Shown piece after piece: positions 39,557-48,610 of a DNA stretch of 64,000 nucleotides (the stretch's first letter is position 1; each line of letters opens with the position of its first letter). Both the position numbers and the translations under genes were made by a program. The notes beneath the pieces were generated by a model. The model made no database searches and had not been told where the DNA came from. It was given only the letters and a program-made list of their open reading frames with translations. Source of the stretch: Litorilituus lipolyticus (lineage in GTDB: Bacteria; Pseudomonadota; Gammaproteobacteria; Enterobacterales; Alteromonadaceae); NCBI RefSeq assembly GCF_006439335.1, contig NZ_SAWY01000007.1, forward strand, positions 170,116 to 234,115, given 5' to 3'.

Positions 39557-40282
39557 TTATAATTGCTCATCAATGTACCAGGGAAAACTCTTCTCTAACT
39601 TGTAATACTTTTGTCCGCGAGCTTTAGGTACTGTAGCTGTAATGTGAATTTCTTCAGGAGTAAACCCTTGAGGTAAAGTAAACTTCCCATTAATGATTTG
39701 AAAGTACTGAAAATTAAACGATAAAGCTTTTTTAGAAATATCTGCAATGTCTTTCAATTTTAACTGTTTAGGCTTGCCTGCTAAACTACCAGAAACCGAT
39801 ATATCAATATAACCTTTGCTAAATCGCCTTTTTAATTGCTGTTGAACTAATGCTACTTGAAATTGGTAATGTTCAGCGCTTTGAGTAGCAAGCACTTTAA
39901 CATTATCAATCACTAACCCGCCTGCATCCTTCTCAGGCGCCATCACCTTTTCATAAAAAGCGAGTTGTTTTTTTACTTCATAATGTTCTTCTGCGGTTTC
40001 TTTTAAAATAGCTTGTGCTTCTTGATTAGCCATTTGTTCAACTGCAAGCTCAACTTCTAAAGTGTGTATACGCGCTAGCTGTTGAGATTGCTCAGCATAA
40101 AGTTGCTCTAATCTTTCTTTTTGTTGTGCAAGTGTCATCAATTGCTGCTGTTGAAAATAATTACCTAACCGATAACCAATAAACACACATAAACTTATTA
40201 AAAGAAATAAAAACAGTGCCGACTTAAAAGGGCCTAATCGCTGGCTGACAATTTTAAGATTTATTTTTGCTAACCAATTCAT
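39557..40282 (-). CDS. DUF6776-like membrane protein with coiled coil
   Basis: A 241-residue bitopic protein with a positively charged start, one membrane helix (about residues 19-40), a long coiled coil rich in Gln, Glu and Leu (about 45-115), and a C-terminal beta-domain of about 125-235. This pattern resembles the DUF6776 family often found beside erpA in gammaproteobacteria. No function is assigned to that family to my knowledge. The gene lies 101 bases before erpA on the same strand. Confidence 0.7.
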   Translation of the reverse strand: MNWLAKINLKIVSQRLGPFKSALFLFLLISLCVFIGYRLGNYFQQQQLMTLAQQKERLEQLYAEQSQQLARIHTLEVELAVEQMANQEAQAILKETAEEHYEVKKQLAFYEKVMAPEKDAGGLVIDNVKVLATQSAEHYQFQVALVQQQLKRRFSKGYIDISVSGSLAGKPKQLKLKDIADISKKALSFNFQYFQIINGKFTLPQGFTPEEIHITATVPKARGQKYYKLEKSFPWYIDEQL

Positions 40283-40351
40283 TTGTAACGTACAATAACC
40301 TTATATTTGAAAGAATAAGGGCTGCTGGCTATTTCATCACTATTGAAATAA

Positions 40352-40365
40352 TGAATAATCATTCA
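40352..40365. promoter_or_regulatory. ARG-box-like palindrome
   Basis: TGAATAATCATTCA fits the ArgR half-site pattern TGAAT-N4-ATTCA exactly. It lies in the divergent gap between the DUF6776 gene and the ClC gene, about 86 bases before the latter. ArgR normally binds two adjacent boxes, and only one is clear here, so a chance match is quite possible. Confidence 0.3.
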
Positions 40366-40450
40366 CAGCAAATTAAACCAAATACGCCGATTTGATAAAC
40401 CTTTCGCTGTTGACCCTTATATTTAAATCTTGACTTACTTAGGCCAATTA

Positions 40451-42226
40451 ATGATTTCAATCCCAGCAATCAGAAAGCACTTAGCCTTACCCAAAACATC
40501 TTGGCAAATTTGCTTATTAGCCATCGTTGGGGGAGCTGCCTCTGCATTATTGGTAGTGTTATTTATCTTAACAATTGAAGAAATTCAGCAATTATACCTA
40601 GTAAAACGCGATAACTATAACAGCTTAGATTCCATAAGTCGTTTCGATTTACCGATTATTGGTGCGATTATTATATTAACCATTGGTTGGTTAACAGGAT
40701 ACAAATACCTAAGAACAGGTATCGCTTTTGTCTTACACCGCTTAAAAGTAGCCCACGGCGTCATGCCATTTAAAAATACCCTAAACCAATTTTTTGGTAG
40801 TGCCATTGCCTTAGCTTCTGGTTTTTCTGTAGGCCGTGAGGGACCCGCAGTTCATTTGGGTGCAGCCTGTAGTAGTTATTTAGGCCACTTACTCAAGCTA
40901 CCCTACAATAGCATAAGAACCTTATGTGCATGTGGTATTGCGGCAGGTATTGCGGCAACATTTAATACCCCAATAGCCGCGGTTATTTTTGTCATGGAAG
41001 TCATCATGCGCGAATATAAAATTCATATATTTATTCCGGTGATGTTAGCCGCAATTGTCGGTTCGTTAATTACTCAAACGATTTTTGGTACCTCACATCA
41101 TTTTGAATACTTTTCAACGATAACTTTAGGTCACGGGCAATACTTCTTCTTAATCATTCTTGGTATATTCCTTGGCATACTCGCCGCATTATTTAACAAG
41201 TCTTTAGTCACTTTAATAAAGCGTAGTGCAACAATGCATATTATCCCACGCCTAATGTTAGCCGCTTTTATTACCGGAAGTTTAGGCTATCTTGTACCTG
41301 GTGCTATGGGAACAGGATCAAGTGCTATCGATTTCTCATTAGAACATCATTGGCAAATAAGTTTATTATTAAGCTTACTTATAGCTAAGCTGCTAATGAC
41401 TATTTCTGCCCTTGGTTTAGGCATTCCTGGCGGCATTGTTGGTCCTGTTATCGGTATTGGTGCAATCACTGGCGCTTGCGCAGGAGCCATTGTTATGCAA
41501 ATCATTCCAGGAGAAAACCTAGCTAGTGATTATATTTTAATGGGAATGGCCGGTTTTATGGCAGCCACATTAAATGCACCATTGGCAGCATTGTTAGCTG
41601 TGGTGGAGCTGACTAGTCAATTAGAAATTATTGTACCGGCCATGATAGTTATCACAGTAGCGAGCGTCATTTCAAAACAAGTCTTTGAAAATCGCTCTAT
41701 CTTTACCATGCAACTTGATGTACAAAATTTAATTTATCATAAACCCCCAATAGAAGAAGCATTACAAAAAATAGGCGTACTCGCCATCATGAAAGATAAG
41801 TACAAACTATTTGAAAATGCCACACAAAGAAGCCTAGCGGGTGAAATAGTCAGCACACCGCAAGACACCTTAATTATCAATAAGGTGATATCGAACAAAG
41901 AAAGTGAAGCAGATATTACCTATTATTGGGCTGAATTTAATGCTGCTGTACCTTTAGTGAATATTCTTGAGCACCAGGAAAATCCTATTACTCAACCCGA
42001 AATACCTGAACACTATGAACAAGCTGAATATCAAGTAGCAGAAAAAATGCAATTACATCAATTATTGCCTTTGTCTAGCCAAGCAACACTTGCCGAAGCA
42101 TACCTTGCGTTAGTGCAGCAGCGTAAAGGTGGTGTATATATTTATCAAAAAGATCATAATGACTTTATCGGCATCGTGACCTTTGAACAAATTCGTTATT
42201 ATCTCGTTGAAGGAAAATTAATTTAA
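40451..42226 (+). CDS. ClC-family chloride channel/transporter with CBS domains
   Basis: A 591-residue ClC protein with about ten or more membrane helices (residues 10-420) and a C-terminal pair of CBS-like segments. The gating glutamate is present in GREGP (Glu130). The helix after the conserved FNTP reads VMEVIMREY, so the place of the proton glutamate (E. coli Glu203) is Val184, as in chloride channels of the ClC-0/1/2 type. GxGIPGGIVGP supplies the second filter motif. The ATG at 40451 is chosen for an AGG 7 bases upstream; a TTG 7 codons earlier is possible. The stop overlaps the hemJ start (TAATG). Confidence 0.9.
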   Translation: MISIPAIRKHLALPKTSWQICLLAIVGGAASALLVVLFILTIEEIQQLYLVKRDNYNSLDSISRFDLPIIGAIIILTIGWLTGYKYLRTGIAFVLHRLKVAHGVMPFKNTLNQFFGSAIALASGFSVGREGPAVHLGAACSSYLGHLLKLPYNSIRTLCACGIAAGIAATFNTPIAAVIFVMEVIMREYKIHIFIPVMLAAIVGSLITQTIFGTSHHFEYFSTITLGHGQYFFLIILGIFLGILAALFNKSLVTLIKRSATMHIIPRLMLAAFITGSLGYLVPGAMGTGSSAIDFSLEHHWQISLLLSLLIAKLLMTISALGLGIPGGIVGPVIGIGAITGACAGAIVMQIIPGENLASDYILMGMAGFMAATLNAPLAALLAVVELTSQLEIIVPAMIVITVASVISKQVFENRSIFTMQLDVQNLIYHKPPIEEALQKIGVLAIMKDKYKLFENATQRSLAGEIVSTPQDTLIINKVISNKESEADITYYWAEFNAAVPLVNILEHQENPITQPEIPEHYEQAEYQVAEKMQLHQLLPLSSQATLAEAYLALVQQRKGGVYIYQKDHNDFIGIVTFEQIRYYLVEGKLI

Positions 42227-42669
42227 TGAGCAGTTTTTTATTAAGTAATGTTTTATGGTTAAAAGCATTTCATGTGATTTTTATGGTGGCATGGTTTGCT
42301 GGTATCTTTTATTTACCGCGCTTATTTGTTAATCATGCAGAAACTCAATCAAAAGAAGTGTCAGAGCAATTAAAAGGCATGGAAAGGCGCTTACTGCTTT
42401 TTGTTACTCCTTTTGCACTTTTCACGCTTATTCTAGGTGTTGCCATCATAATGGCTTACGGTAGTGCTTGGTTTGTAGCAGCAACTTGGTTGCATATAAA
42501 ACTCACCTTAGTGATTATTTTGTTTATCTATCATGGCTACTGTTTCAAGCTGGTTAAAATCTTCCAACAAGATAAAAACACTCGCTCAGGCAAGTTTTAT
42601 CGTATCTTTAATGAAGTCCCCGTATTGATATTATTTGCCGTAATCATTCTTGCTTATGTAAAGCCATAA
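42226..42669 (+). CDS. hemJ: Protoporphyrinogen IX oxidase HemJ
   Basis: HemJ oxidises protoporphyrinogen IX to protoporphyrin IX in the inner membrane. The 147-residue product has about four membrane helices and the family motif WLKAFHVIFMVAWFAGIFYL, which includes the conserved His. LPRLFVNHAE and a second conserved WLHIKL follow. The start overlaps the ClC stop by one base. The heme link fits hemL further along, though pyrB lies between. A member of the CopD fold with another role is less likely. Confidence 0.88.
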   Translation: MSSFLLSNVLWLKAFHVIFMVAWFAGIFYLPRLFVNHAETQSKEVSEQLKGMERRLLLFVTPFALFTLILGVAIIMAYGSAWFVAATWLHIKLTLVIILFIYHGYCFKLVKIFQQDKNTRSGKFYRIFNEVPVLILFAVIILAYVKP

Positions 42670-42685
42670 CTTTTTAAAAAATACT

Positions 42686-43084
42686 ATGCTACCTCTTTAT
42701 TGTGGATACTTAATTTTTCAACTGTCATTAGTCTTTGGCTTATTTTACAAAGTAAATATCTCCGCTTCTGCGGTATTCTTTTCGATTATTGTATTCATCG
42801 TTTGGACTTTTATCCCCACATTAGGTTATACCGCAGCCAAGTGGTTTTTACATAAAAAACCGAATTATATTGAGCCTTCTGCCAAAGTACTTTTTTTGAC
42901 AGGCTTGATTATAGGCTTGGCTGAACAAGCATGGTTTTACTTTAATATTTCTATTAGAGAGCAAAGTAATCTCAGCACATTTATTGTTTTTATCTTATTT
43001 TTCTTGGCCGCTTTTATTACTACTCCTAACATTTCAGTCAAGAAAAATAACGATTTCAAGCAATCTCACTCAACTAACAGTTAA
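42686..43084 (+). CDS. Small polytopic membrane protein of unknown function
   Basis: I do not recognise this 132-residue protein. It has about four hydrophobic segments (near 6-22, 28-50, 66-83 and 98-113) and a polar Lys/Asn/Ser-rich C-terminal tail. Aromatic residues are common. It follows hemJ by 16 bases and may be in the same transcript, but no strong ribosome binding site is seen before its ATG. Coding is supported by length and hydrophobic pattern only. Confidence 0.6.
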   Translation: MLPLYCGYLIFQLSLVFGLFYKVNISASAVFFSIIVFIVWTFIPTLGYTAAKWFLHKKPNYIEPSAKVLFLTGLIIGLAEQAWFYFNISIREQSNLSTFIVFILFFLAAFITTPNISVKKNNDFKQSHSTNS

Positions 43085-43199
43085 CCACCCCTGCTTTAAA
43101 TATGTAAACAAACTTGTATAGTCGTTCTCAATTTTTGGCATTTATGCTATATTCTGGCAAATTTTTTAGGATGATATACATTCTCTTAGGCTAGAAAAG

Positions 43200-44213
43200 A
43201 TGATGAAATTTCAAGGCAGTCATATCCTGTCAGTATCTCAATTTGATCGCGAAGCGATTGCAAAAATCCTACAAGTATCAGCTCAAATGGCGCCTTATGC
43301 CTCACGTCAAAAACGCTGTAATGTACTTGAGGGAGCAATATTAAGTAATTTATTCTTCGAACCAAGTACGCGTACCCGCGTAAGTTTTGGCACAGCATTT
43401 AACTTATTAGGTGGCTTTGTCAGAGAAACCGTTGGTCAAGAAAACTCTTCATTAAGTAAAGGTGAATCTTTATTTGATACCGCACAGGTGATCAGTGGCT
43501 ACTCAGATGTTATTGCAATGCGTCACCCTAAAATGCACTCAGTCGGTGAGTTTGCCCAAGGTAGTACCGTACCAGTGATTAACGGCGGTGATGGTGCCAA
43601 TGAACACCCAACCCAAGCCCTTTTAGATTTATTTACTATCCAATCTGAAATGATGCACTTCAATAAAGGTCTTGATGACTTGAATATTGTGCTCATGGGG
43701 GATTTAAAACACGGTAGAACAGTACATTCATTATCAAAACTTATCAGTTTATATAACAATGTTAAAATCACTATGGTTTCGCCAAAAGCATTGCAAATGC
43801 CAGATAGTGTTATTTCAACATTATCTGATGCGGGCCATGAAGTGATCATTACCGATAAAATGGCAGGCAATTTACAAGCTGACGTAATTTACCAAACACG
43901 AATTCAACAAGAACGTTTTGCTAGCAAAGATGAAGCCGATTTATACCGTGGACACTTTAGTTTAAATAAAAGTGTTTATCAGCAATATTGCAAAGACAAT
44001 ACCGTGATCATGCATCCGCTACCTCGCGACTCTCGCCCAGAGGCAAATGAGTTAGATGCCGACTTAAATGAACTAGATAATTTAGCTATTTTCAGACAAG
44101 CCCAAAATGGGGTTTTAGTGAGAATGGCGTTATTTGCTTTAACTTTAGGTGTTGAAGATCAATTAACTCAATATGAAATGCCAGTAAACTGGTATACAAA
44201 TAAAAATGGTTAA
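43200..44213 (+). CDS. pyrB: Aspartate carbamoyltransferase, PyrB
   Basis: PyrB joins carbamoyl phosphate to aspartate in de novo pyrimidine synthesis. The 337-residue product has the carbamoyl-phosphate motif FFEPSTRTRVSF (about residues 53-64), then HPTQALLDLF with its catalytic His. The C-terminal aspartate-domain motif is MHPLPRDSRPEA. Length is somewhat above the E. coli subunit. No pyrI gene follows, so this appears to be an enzyme without a separate regulatory chain. Two adjacent ATGs (43200 and 43203) could both start it. Confidence 0.95.
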   Translation: MMKFQGSHILSVSQFDREAIAKILQVSAQMAPYASRQKRCNVLEGAILSNLFFEPSTRTRVSFGTAFNLLGGFVRETVGQENSSLSKGESLFDTAQVISGYSDVIAMRHPKMHSVGEFAQGSTVPVINGGDGANEHPTQALLDLFTIQSEMMHFNKGLDDLNIVLMGDLKHGRTVHSLSKLISLYNNVKITMVSPKALQMPDSVISTLSDAGHEVIITDKMAGNLQADVIYQTRIQQERFASKDEADLYRGHFSLNKSVYQQYCKDNTVIMHPLPRDSRPEANELDADLNELDNLAIFRQAQNGVLVRMALFALTLGVEDQLTQYEMPVNWYTNKNG

Positions 44214-44264
44214 TGAAAAACAGACCATACACTCATTTTACTTTAGATAATCAAGAAGCAAATT

Positions 44265-45548
44265 ATGAACAAATCTGAACAATTATTTGCCCAAGCGCAA
44301 AAAACTATCCCTGGTGGTGTTAACTCACCAGTACGTGCATTTAATGGTGTAGGCGGCAGCCCGTGCTTTATTAAACGTGCTGAAGGTGCCTATGTTTATG
44401 ATGCAGACGATAAAGCCTACATCGATTATGTTGGCTCTTGGGGGCCTATGATTTTAGGACATAACCACCCAGCTATTCTTGATGCCGTTGTAAAAACAGC
44501 GCAAAACGGTTTAAGTTTCGGTGCACCGACTGAACTAGAGATCACCATGGCTGAAAAAGTCAAAGAACTTGTACCATCAATGGAATCATTACGTATGGTA
44601 AGTTCAGGTACTGAAGCAACCATGAGTGCCATTCGCCTAGCACGTGGTTATACCGGACGCGATAAAATATTAAAGTTTGAAGGTTGTTACCATGGTCATG
44701 CTGACTCTTTATTAGTAAAAGCCGGCTCAGGTGCATTGACTATGGGTGTACCAAATTCTCCAGGTATTCCTGCTGATTTTGCCAAACACACTCTAACAGT
44801 AAGTTACAACAATTTAGATGAAGTAAAAGAAATTTTCTCTAAATATGCTGATGAAATTGCTTGTATTATTGTAGAACCAGTAGCAGGTAACATGAACTGT
44901 ATTCCGCCAGTTGAAGGCTTCCTTGAAGGTTTACGCGCAATTTGTGACGAATATAAAAGCGTATTAATTTTAGATGAAGTTATGACAGGCTTTCGTGTGG
45001 CACTAGGTGGCGCTCAAGCCCATTACAACATTACTCCAGACTTAACCACACTAGGTAAAGTCATTGGTGGCGGTATGCCAGTTGGCGCTTTTGGTGGTAA
45101 ACAAGAAATCATGGATTTCATCGCACCTGTTGGTCCGGTCTACCAAGCAGGTACATTATCAGGTAACCCAATTGCTATGGCTGCCGGTTTAGCCTCACTA
45201 AATGAGTTATCTCAAGGTGATAAGCACGCACAATTAAGCGCTGCCACTGAAAAATTAGCGATGGGATTAAAAGCCGCAGCTGAAAGAAATGGCGTTAGCT
45301 TAAACATTAATTACGTTGGCGCCATGTACGGTATTTTCTTTACCGAAGAAGAGCAGCCAATTACTACATACGCACAAGCCACCGCATGTGATACTGAGAA
45401 GTTTAAAAAATTCTTCCACTTAATGTTAGATGAAGGGGTTTACTTAGCTCCTTCAGCATTTGAAGCCGGCTTTTTGTCAACAGCGCATACAGATGACATT
45501 ATTGAAAAAACATTAGCAGCTGCAGATAAGTGTTTCGCACAGCTGTAA
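44265..45548 (+). CDS. hemL: Glutamate-1-semialdehyde 2,1-aminomutase
   Basis: HemL converts glutamate-1-semialdehyde to 5-aminolevulinate, the C5-route entry to heme. The 427-residue product has the class III aminotransferase pattern: [17 protein letters not shown] at the N-terminus, [17 protein letters not shown], and the PLP-binding [19 protein letters not shown] with the catalytic Lys. It is 51 bases after pyrB and is ended by a clear terminator. Together with hemJ it places heme synthesis in this stretch. Confidence 0.96.
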   Translation: MNKSEQLFAQAQKTIPGGVNSPVRAFNGVGGSPCFIKRAEGAYVYDADDKAYIDYVGSWGPMILGHNHPAILDAVVKTAQNGLSFGAPTELEITMAEKVKELVPSMESLRMVSSGTEATMSAIRLARGYTGRDKILKFEGCYHGHADSLLVKAGSGALTMGVPNSPGIPADFAKHTLTVSYNNLDEVKEIFSKYADEIACIIVEPVAGNMNCIPPVEGFLEGLRAICDEYKSVLILDEVMTGFRVALGGAQAHYNITPDLTTLGKVIGGGMPVGAFGGKQEIMDFIAPVGPVYQAGTLSGNPIAMAAGLASLNELSQGDKHAQLSAATEKLAMGLKAAAERNGVSLNINYVGAMYGIFFTEEEQPITTYAQATACDTEKFKKFFHLMLDEGVYLAPSAFEAGFLSTAHTDDIIEKTLAAADKCFAQL

Positions 45549-45571
45549 ACTCGTTAAATTCAATTTAATTA

Positions 45572-45607
45572 AAAAAGCCGTTCACACATAAGTGTAAACG
45601 GCTTTTT
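45572..45607. terminator. Terminator after hemL
   Basis: The stem AAAAAGCCGTT-CACAC pairs with GTGT-AACGGCTTTTT, with one bulged A and an ATAA loop. It lies 24 bases past the hemL stop and has T-runs on both strands, so it can also stop the converging minus-strand gene. Confidence 0.85.
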
Positions 45608-45643
45608 ATTAACTTATTAATAGACTTAATTTACTCAATAGCA

Positions 45644-46033
45644 CTAGCTAGCTTGCTTGAGTTCTTCTTCTAACCAATTAACACCTTCTTGCCAGCCCAG
45701 TTCAAGTCCAGAATAAAACCTAACATTCCAACCATCGACTTGCCTTAAATTAGCGACCTCAGAGGCTTTTTTCTCTGCAGTTTCATTGTAATAAACCACG
45801 GCAATCGCTTTTAGTTTCTCATGAGATCCTATTGATAATTTTGCCTCAAAAGAATAATCATATGGATTAATTTTATTAACGAGTAAGGCAAACTCATGCT
45901 GAAATATTTGGCCTAAAAAAGCCTCATATTCTTCTACCATCTCCATGGAAACTATTACGCCAGCGTCTACAATAACTTCTGCAATGTTAGGATTAATTAA
46001 TTTTACAGAAGCGAAACTTAATCTATGCTCCAT
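45644..46033 (-). CDS. STAS-like cytoplasmic protein of unknown function
   Basis: A 129-residue soluble protein without signal or membrane segment. Its alternating pattern (AEVIVDAGVIVSMEMVEEYE, FALLVNKINPYDYSFEAK) and final amphipathic helix look like the SpoIIAA/STAS-like fold seen in several environmental bacteria, but no phosphorylatable Ser motif is obvious. The ATG at 46033 is preferred over a GTG at 46039 because AGGAGAG lies 8 bases upstream of it. It stands alone between hemL (converging) and moeA. The fold is inferred and the role is unknown. Confidence 0.6.
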   Translation of the reverse strand: MEHRLSFASVKLINPNIAEVIVDAGVIVSMEMVEEYEAFLGQIFQHEFALLVNKINPYDYSFEAKLSIGSHEKLKAIAVVYYNETAEKKASEVANLRQVDGWNVRFYSGLELGWQEGVNWLEEELKQAS

Positions 46034-46098
46034 AAACACGACTCTCCTAGTACAACATTTACATCATTCATTGTGAACTATAGCCCACCAGAAAAAAT

Positions 46099-47331
46099 CT
46101 ACAAATAATTATCGAACATTTGTACAGTTACATAGTCATTCTTGCTCACGCTAGCTTGTTCACTCTCTAGCACAATAAAACAATTCGCTTGCGCTAAACT
46201 AGATAAAATACCTGAACCTTGTGACCCCGTAGAAGCAACAACCGTTTCACCTTGTTCATTCACTGAAAGTACGCCTCGCTGGAAATCCATACGACCAGGC
46301 GACTTTCGTAAATCGCTAGTGGTTTTCACGCGTAAAGTTGTACGCTTTAATGGTTCGGCATTTTGCATTTTTGTTAAAGCAACTAAAGCTAGCTGGTGAA
46401 AGGTCACTAAGGCAGAAACAGGATTACCCGGTAAGCCAAAAAATACGCTATTCGCGAGTTTACCAAAAGCAAACGGTTTACCTGGCTTCATGGCAATTTT
46501 CCAAAAACCAATTTCACCTAATTCATCTAAAACAGTTTTAGTATAATCTGCATCACCCACTGACACCCCACCTGAAGAAATAACCGCGTCCGCTTGTTTA
46601 TCTGCATCAATGAAGGCGGCCTTAATCGCCGAAAGATCATCTTTAATAATGCCAAAATTAATCACATTAACATGGAGTTTTTCTAACATTGCGGATAACA
46701 CGAAACTGTTACTTTCGTAGATATCACCTTCAGTTAATGCTTGTCCTGGTAACTTCAATTCATCACCTGTCGCAATTAAGGCAACATTAAGTTTACGAAA
46801 TACTTTAACAGTAGGGACACCTAAAGAGGCTAAAACACCAATGTCCACAGGTGTTACTCGATGGCCTTGCTTGAGTACCTGCTGATTTTTTTGAATATCT
46901 TCACCAGCTTTTCTAACATGCGAGCCAAACTTTTTCTCTTGCAGAAAACGAATATGTTCACCTTCTGCTTGGCAGTTCTCTTGCATTTCAACACTGTCAC
47001 AACAATCAGGCATTTTCGCCCCAGTCATAATACGAATACATTGACCAGCTTCGCATTTACCGGTGAAAGGCGCACCAGCCATTGAACGCCCAACAAGCGT
47101 TAATGTGGAAGACTGCTCTAAACTTGAATGAGAAAAAGCATATCCATCCATGGCCGAGTTATCGTGTGGCGGCACATTAATTGGGCTGAGTACATCACTC
47201 GCTAATACATAACCTAACGCCTGCTCTACAGGTAAATCTAATACATCGGTCACCGGCGTAATTTGAGCTAACATTTTAGTAAGCGCCTGTTCAAAAGGTA
47301 ATAAACCTGGTGCTGAACAACAATCAGACAT
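46099..47331 (-). CDS. moeA: Molybdopterin molybdenumtransferase MoeA
   Basis: MoeA inserts molybdenum into adenylylated molybdopterin. From the ATG at 47331 the product has 410 residues. It carries the family pattern LGYVLASDVLSPINVPPHDNS, then AMDGYA, IMTGAKMPDCCDSVEMQE, VALIATGDELKLPGQ and SGGVSVGDADYTKTVLDELG, which is the MPT-binding core. The gene diverges from moaA, sharing a 303-base control region. GTG at 47343 is an in-frame alternative. Product and neighbours agree on Moco synthesis. Confidence 0.95.
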   Translation of the reverse strand: MSDCCSAPGLLPFEQALTKMLAQITPVTDVLDLPVEQALGYVLASDVLSPINVPPHDNSAMDGYAFSHSSLEQSSTLTLVGRSMAGAPFTGKCEAGQCIRIMTGAKMPDCCDSVEMQENCQAEGEHIRFLQEKKFGSHVRKAGEDIQKNQQVLKQGHRVTPVDIGVLASLGVPTVKVFRKLNVALIATGDELKLPGQALTEGDIYESNSFVLSAMLEKLHVNVINFGIIKDDLSAIKAAFIDADKQADAVISSGGVSVGDADYTKTVLDELGEIGFWKIAMKPGKPFAFGKLANSVFFGLPGNPVSALVTFHQLALVALTKMQNAEPLKRTTLRVKTTSDLRKSPGRMDFQRGVLSVNEQGETVVASTGSQGSGILSSLAQANCFIVLESEQASVSKNDYVTVQMFDNYL

Positions 47332-47419
47332 AAAAACTCTCACTTATTCTGTAAATTTCATCATTGGCGCTAGTATGCTTAATTGCCCTGATATTGCATA
47401 GAGTAAATGCTAATTTTCT

Positions 47420-47433
47420 TTGATAAGGATCAA
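47420..47433. promoter_or_regulatory. FNR-type binding site
   Basis: TTGATAAGGATCAA is a perfect match to the FNR consensus TTGAT-N4-ATCAA. It sits in the moeA-moaA divergent region. Its centre, 47426.5, is about 41 bases before the start point expected from the -10 box at 47455-47460, the spacing of a class II FNR-activated promoter. It would induce moaA under low oxygen. Confidence 0.75.
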
Positions 47434-47454
47434 GGTTTTCAGCAACAAAAGAAA

Positions 47455-47460
47455 TATCAT
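47455..47460 (+). promoter_or_regulatory. -10 element of the moaA promoter
   Basis: TATCAT, one mismatch from TATAAT, predicts a start of transcription near 47467. No good -35 box is needed if FNR is bound at -41.5. The leader would then be about 168 bases. Confidence 0.55.
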
Positions 47461-47524
47461 TTTTTGATAAAACTGATATATACTTACCACATAGAATTTA
47501 CACCGAGCTTTTATCGCTAACCTA

Positions 47525-47632
47525 GTTAACTTCACTATTTATTTAACTAGCACGTCATAAAAGCCGTAAGCAATTCGTTGTTTACCAGGGTTAACAAGGA
47601 AACGCGTTAGCCTCCCGTTATTTGGAAAGGTG
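47525..47632 (+). ncRNA. Molybdenum cofactor (Moco) riboswitch-like leader of moaA
   Basis: The leader just before moaA ends in GCCTCCCGTTATTTGGAAAGG, which closely follows the 3' part of the E. coli moaA leader as I remember it. Upstream, GGTTAAC pairs with GTTAGCC around the loop AAGGAAACGC, as in the hairpin before the CUCCC element. The stretch GCCGTAAGCAATTCG also resembles the 5' part. CTCCC could mask the GGAAAGG ribosome binding site, so control is probably on translation. Boundaries are approximate. Confidence 0.7.
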
Positions 47633-47634
47633 AC

Positions 47635-48606
47635 ATGTTAACAGACAATTATGGCCGTAGGTTTAGCTACCTTCGCCTCTCAATTACCGATGTTTGCAAT
47701 TTTCGTTGCAATTATTGTTTGCCTGATGGTTATGAATGTAATCAGCCGCGCGACTTCCTTTCTCTTGATGAAATCAAGCGTATTACCCATGGCTTTGCCC
47801 AATTAGGTACAGAAAAAATACGTATTACAGGTGGTGAACCTGCTTTGCGCAAAGACTTACCTGAAATAATATCAATCTGTAAAAATACTCAAGGCATTAA
47901 GAAAGTTGCCTTAACATCAAACGGTTTTAAGTTACCAGAGCACCTTCCACAGTGGCTTGATGCTGGAATTGACGCCATAAATATTAGTATTGATAGTTTA
48001 GACCCTAGGCAATTTCTCGCCATAACAGGCCACGATAAATTAGCAACCATCCTTAAAGGTATTGATATGGCGCTAGCTGACGGCAGCACTGATATCAAAG
48101 TAAATACGGTGTTAATGCGCCAATATAGCGGTAAAGACATACAATCTTACTTAGATTGGTTAAAAGATACGCCTGTTACTTTGCGCTTTATTGAATTAAT
48201 GCAAACAGGCGATAACCAAGAGTTTTTCAATGCGCAACATGTACAAGGCTCAAGAATTAAGCAAAACCTCATTTTAGATGGCTGGTTACCCGTTATTCAA
48301 AATAAATCTGCAGGCCCTGCACAAGAATTTTATCACCCAGACTACCAAGGAAAAATTGGTTTGATCATGCCTTACTCTAAGGATTTCTGTAATAGCTGCA
48401 ACCGTTTAAGAGTAAGCTCTAGTGGGAAATTGCATCTTTGTTTATTTGGTGAAGAAGGCTTGTCGTTAAGAGAACAATTGCAAAGTGATGACTTAGCGCC
48501 ATTACAAGCAAAAATTCTTTCACTGCTAACTGATAAAAAAGCAACCCACTTTCTACACGAAAAATTAACCGGGGCCACAAAGCATCTAGCGATGTTGGGC
48601 GGTTAA
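47635..48606 (+). CDS. moaA: GTP 3',8-cyclase MoaA
   Basis: MoaA is a radical-SAM enzyme that starts Moco synthesis by cyclising GTP, acting with MoaC. The 323-residue product has the radical-SAM cluster motif C-x3-C-x2-C at residues 21-28 (CNFRCNYC), the GGEP motif (ITGGEPALR), and a second C-terminal cluster motif (CNSCNRLR then HLCLFG). The start ATG has AAAGG four bases upstream, part of the riboswitch-like leader. It heads the moaA-mobA-moaB-moaC-moaD-moaE-moeB unit. The C-terminus lacks the usual GG tail and ends LGG. Confidence 0.96.
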   Translation: MLTDNYGRRFSYLRLSITDVCNFRCNYCLPDGYECNQPRDFLSLDEIKRITHGFAQLGTEKIRITGGEPALRKDLPEIISICKNTQGIKKVALTSNGFKLPEHLPQWLDAGIDAINISIDSLDPRQFLAITGHDKLATILKGIDMALADGSTDIKVNTVLMRQYSGKDIQSYLDWLKDTPVTLRFIELMQTGDNQEFFNAQHVQGSRIKQNLILDGWLPVIQNKSAGPAQEFYHPDYQGKIGLIMPYSKDFCNSCNRLRVSSSGKLHLCLFGEEGLSLREQLQSDDLAPLQAKILSLLTDKKATHFLHEKLTGATKHLAMLGG

Positions 48607-48610
48607 GTAG

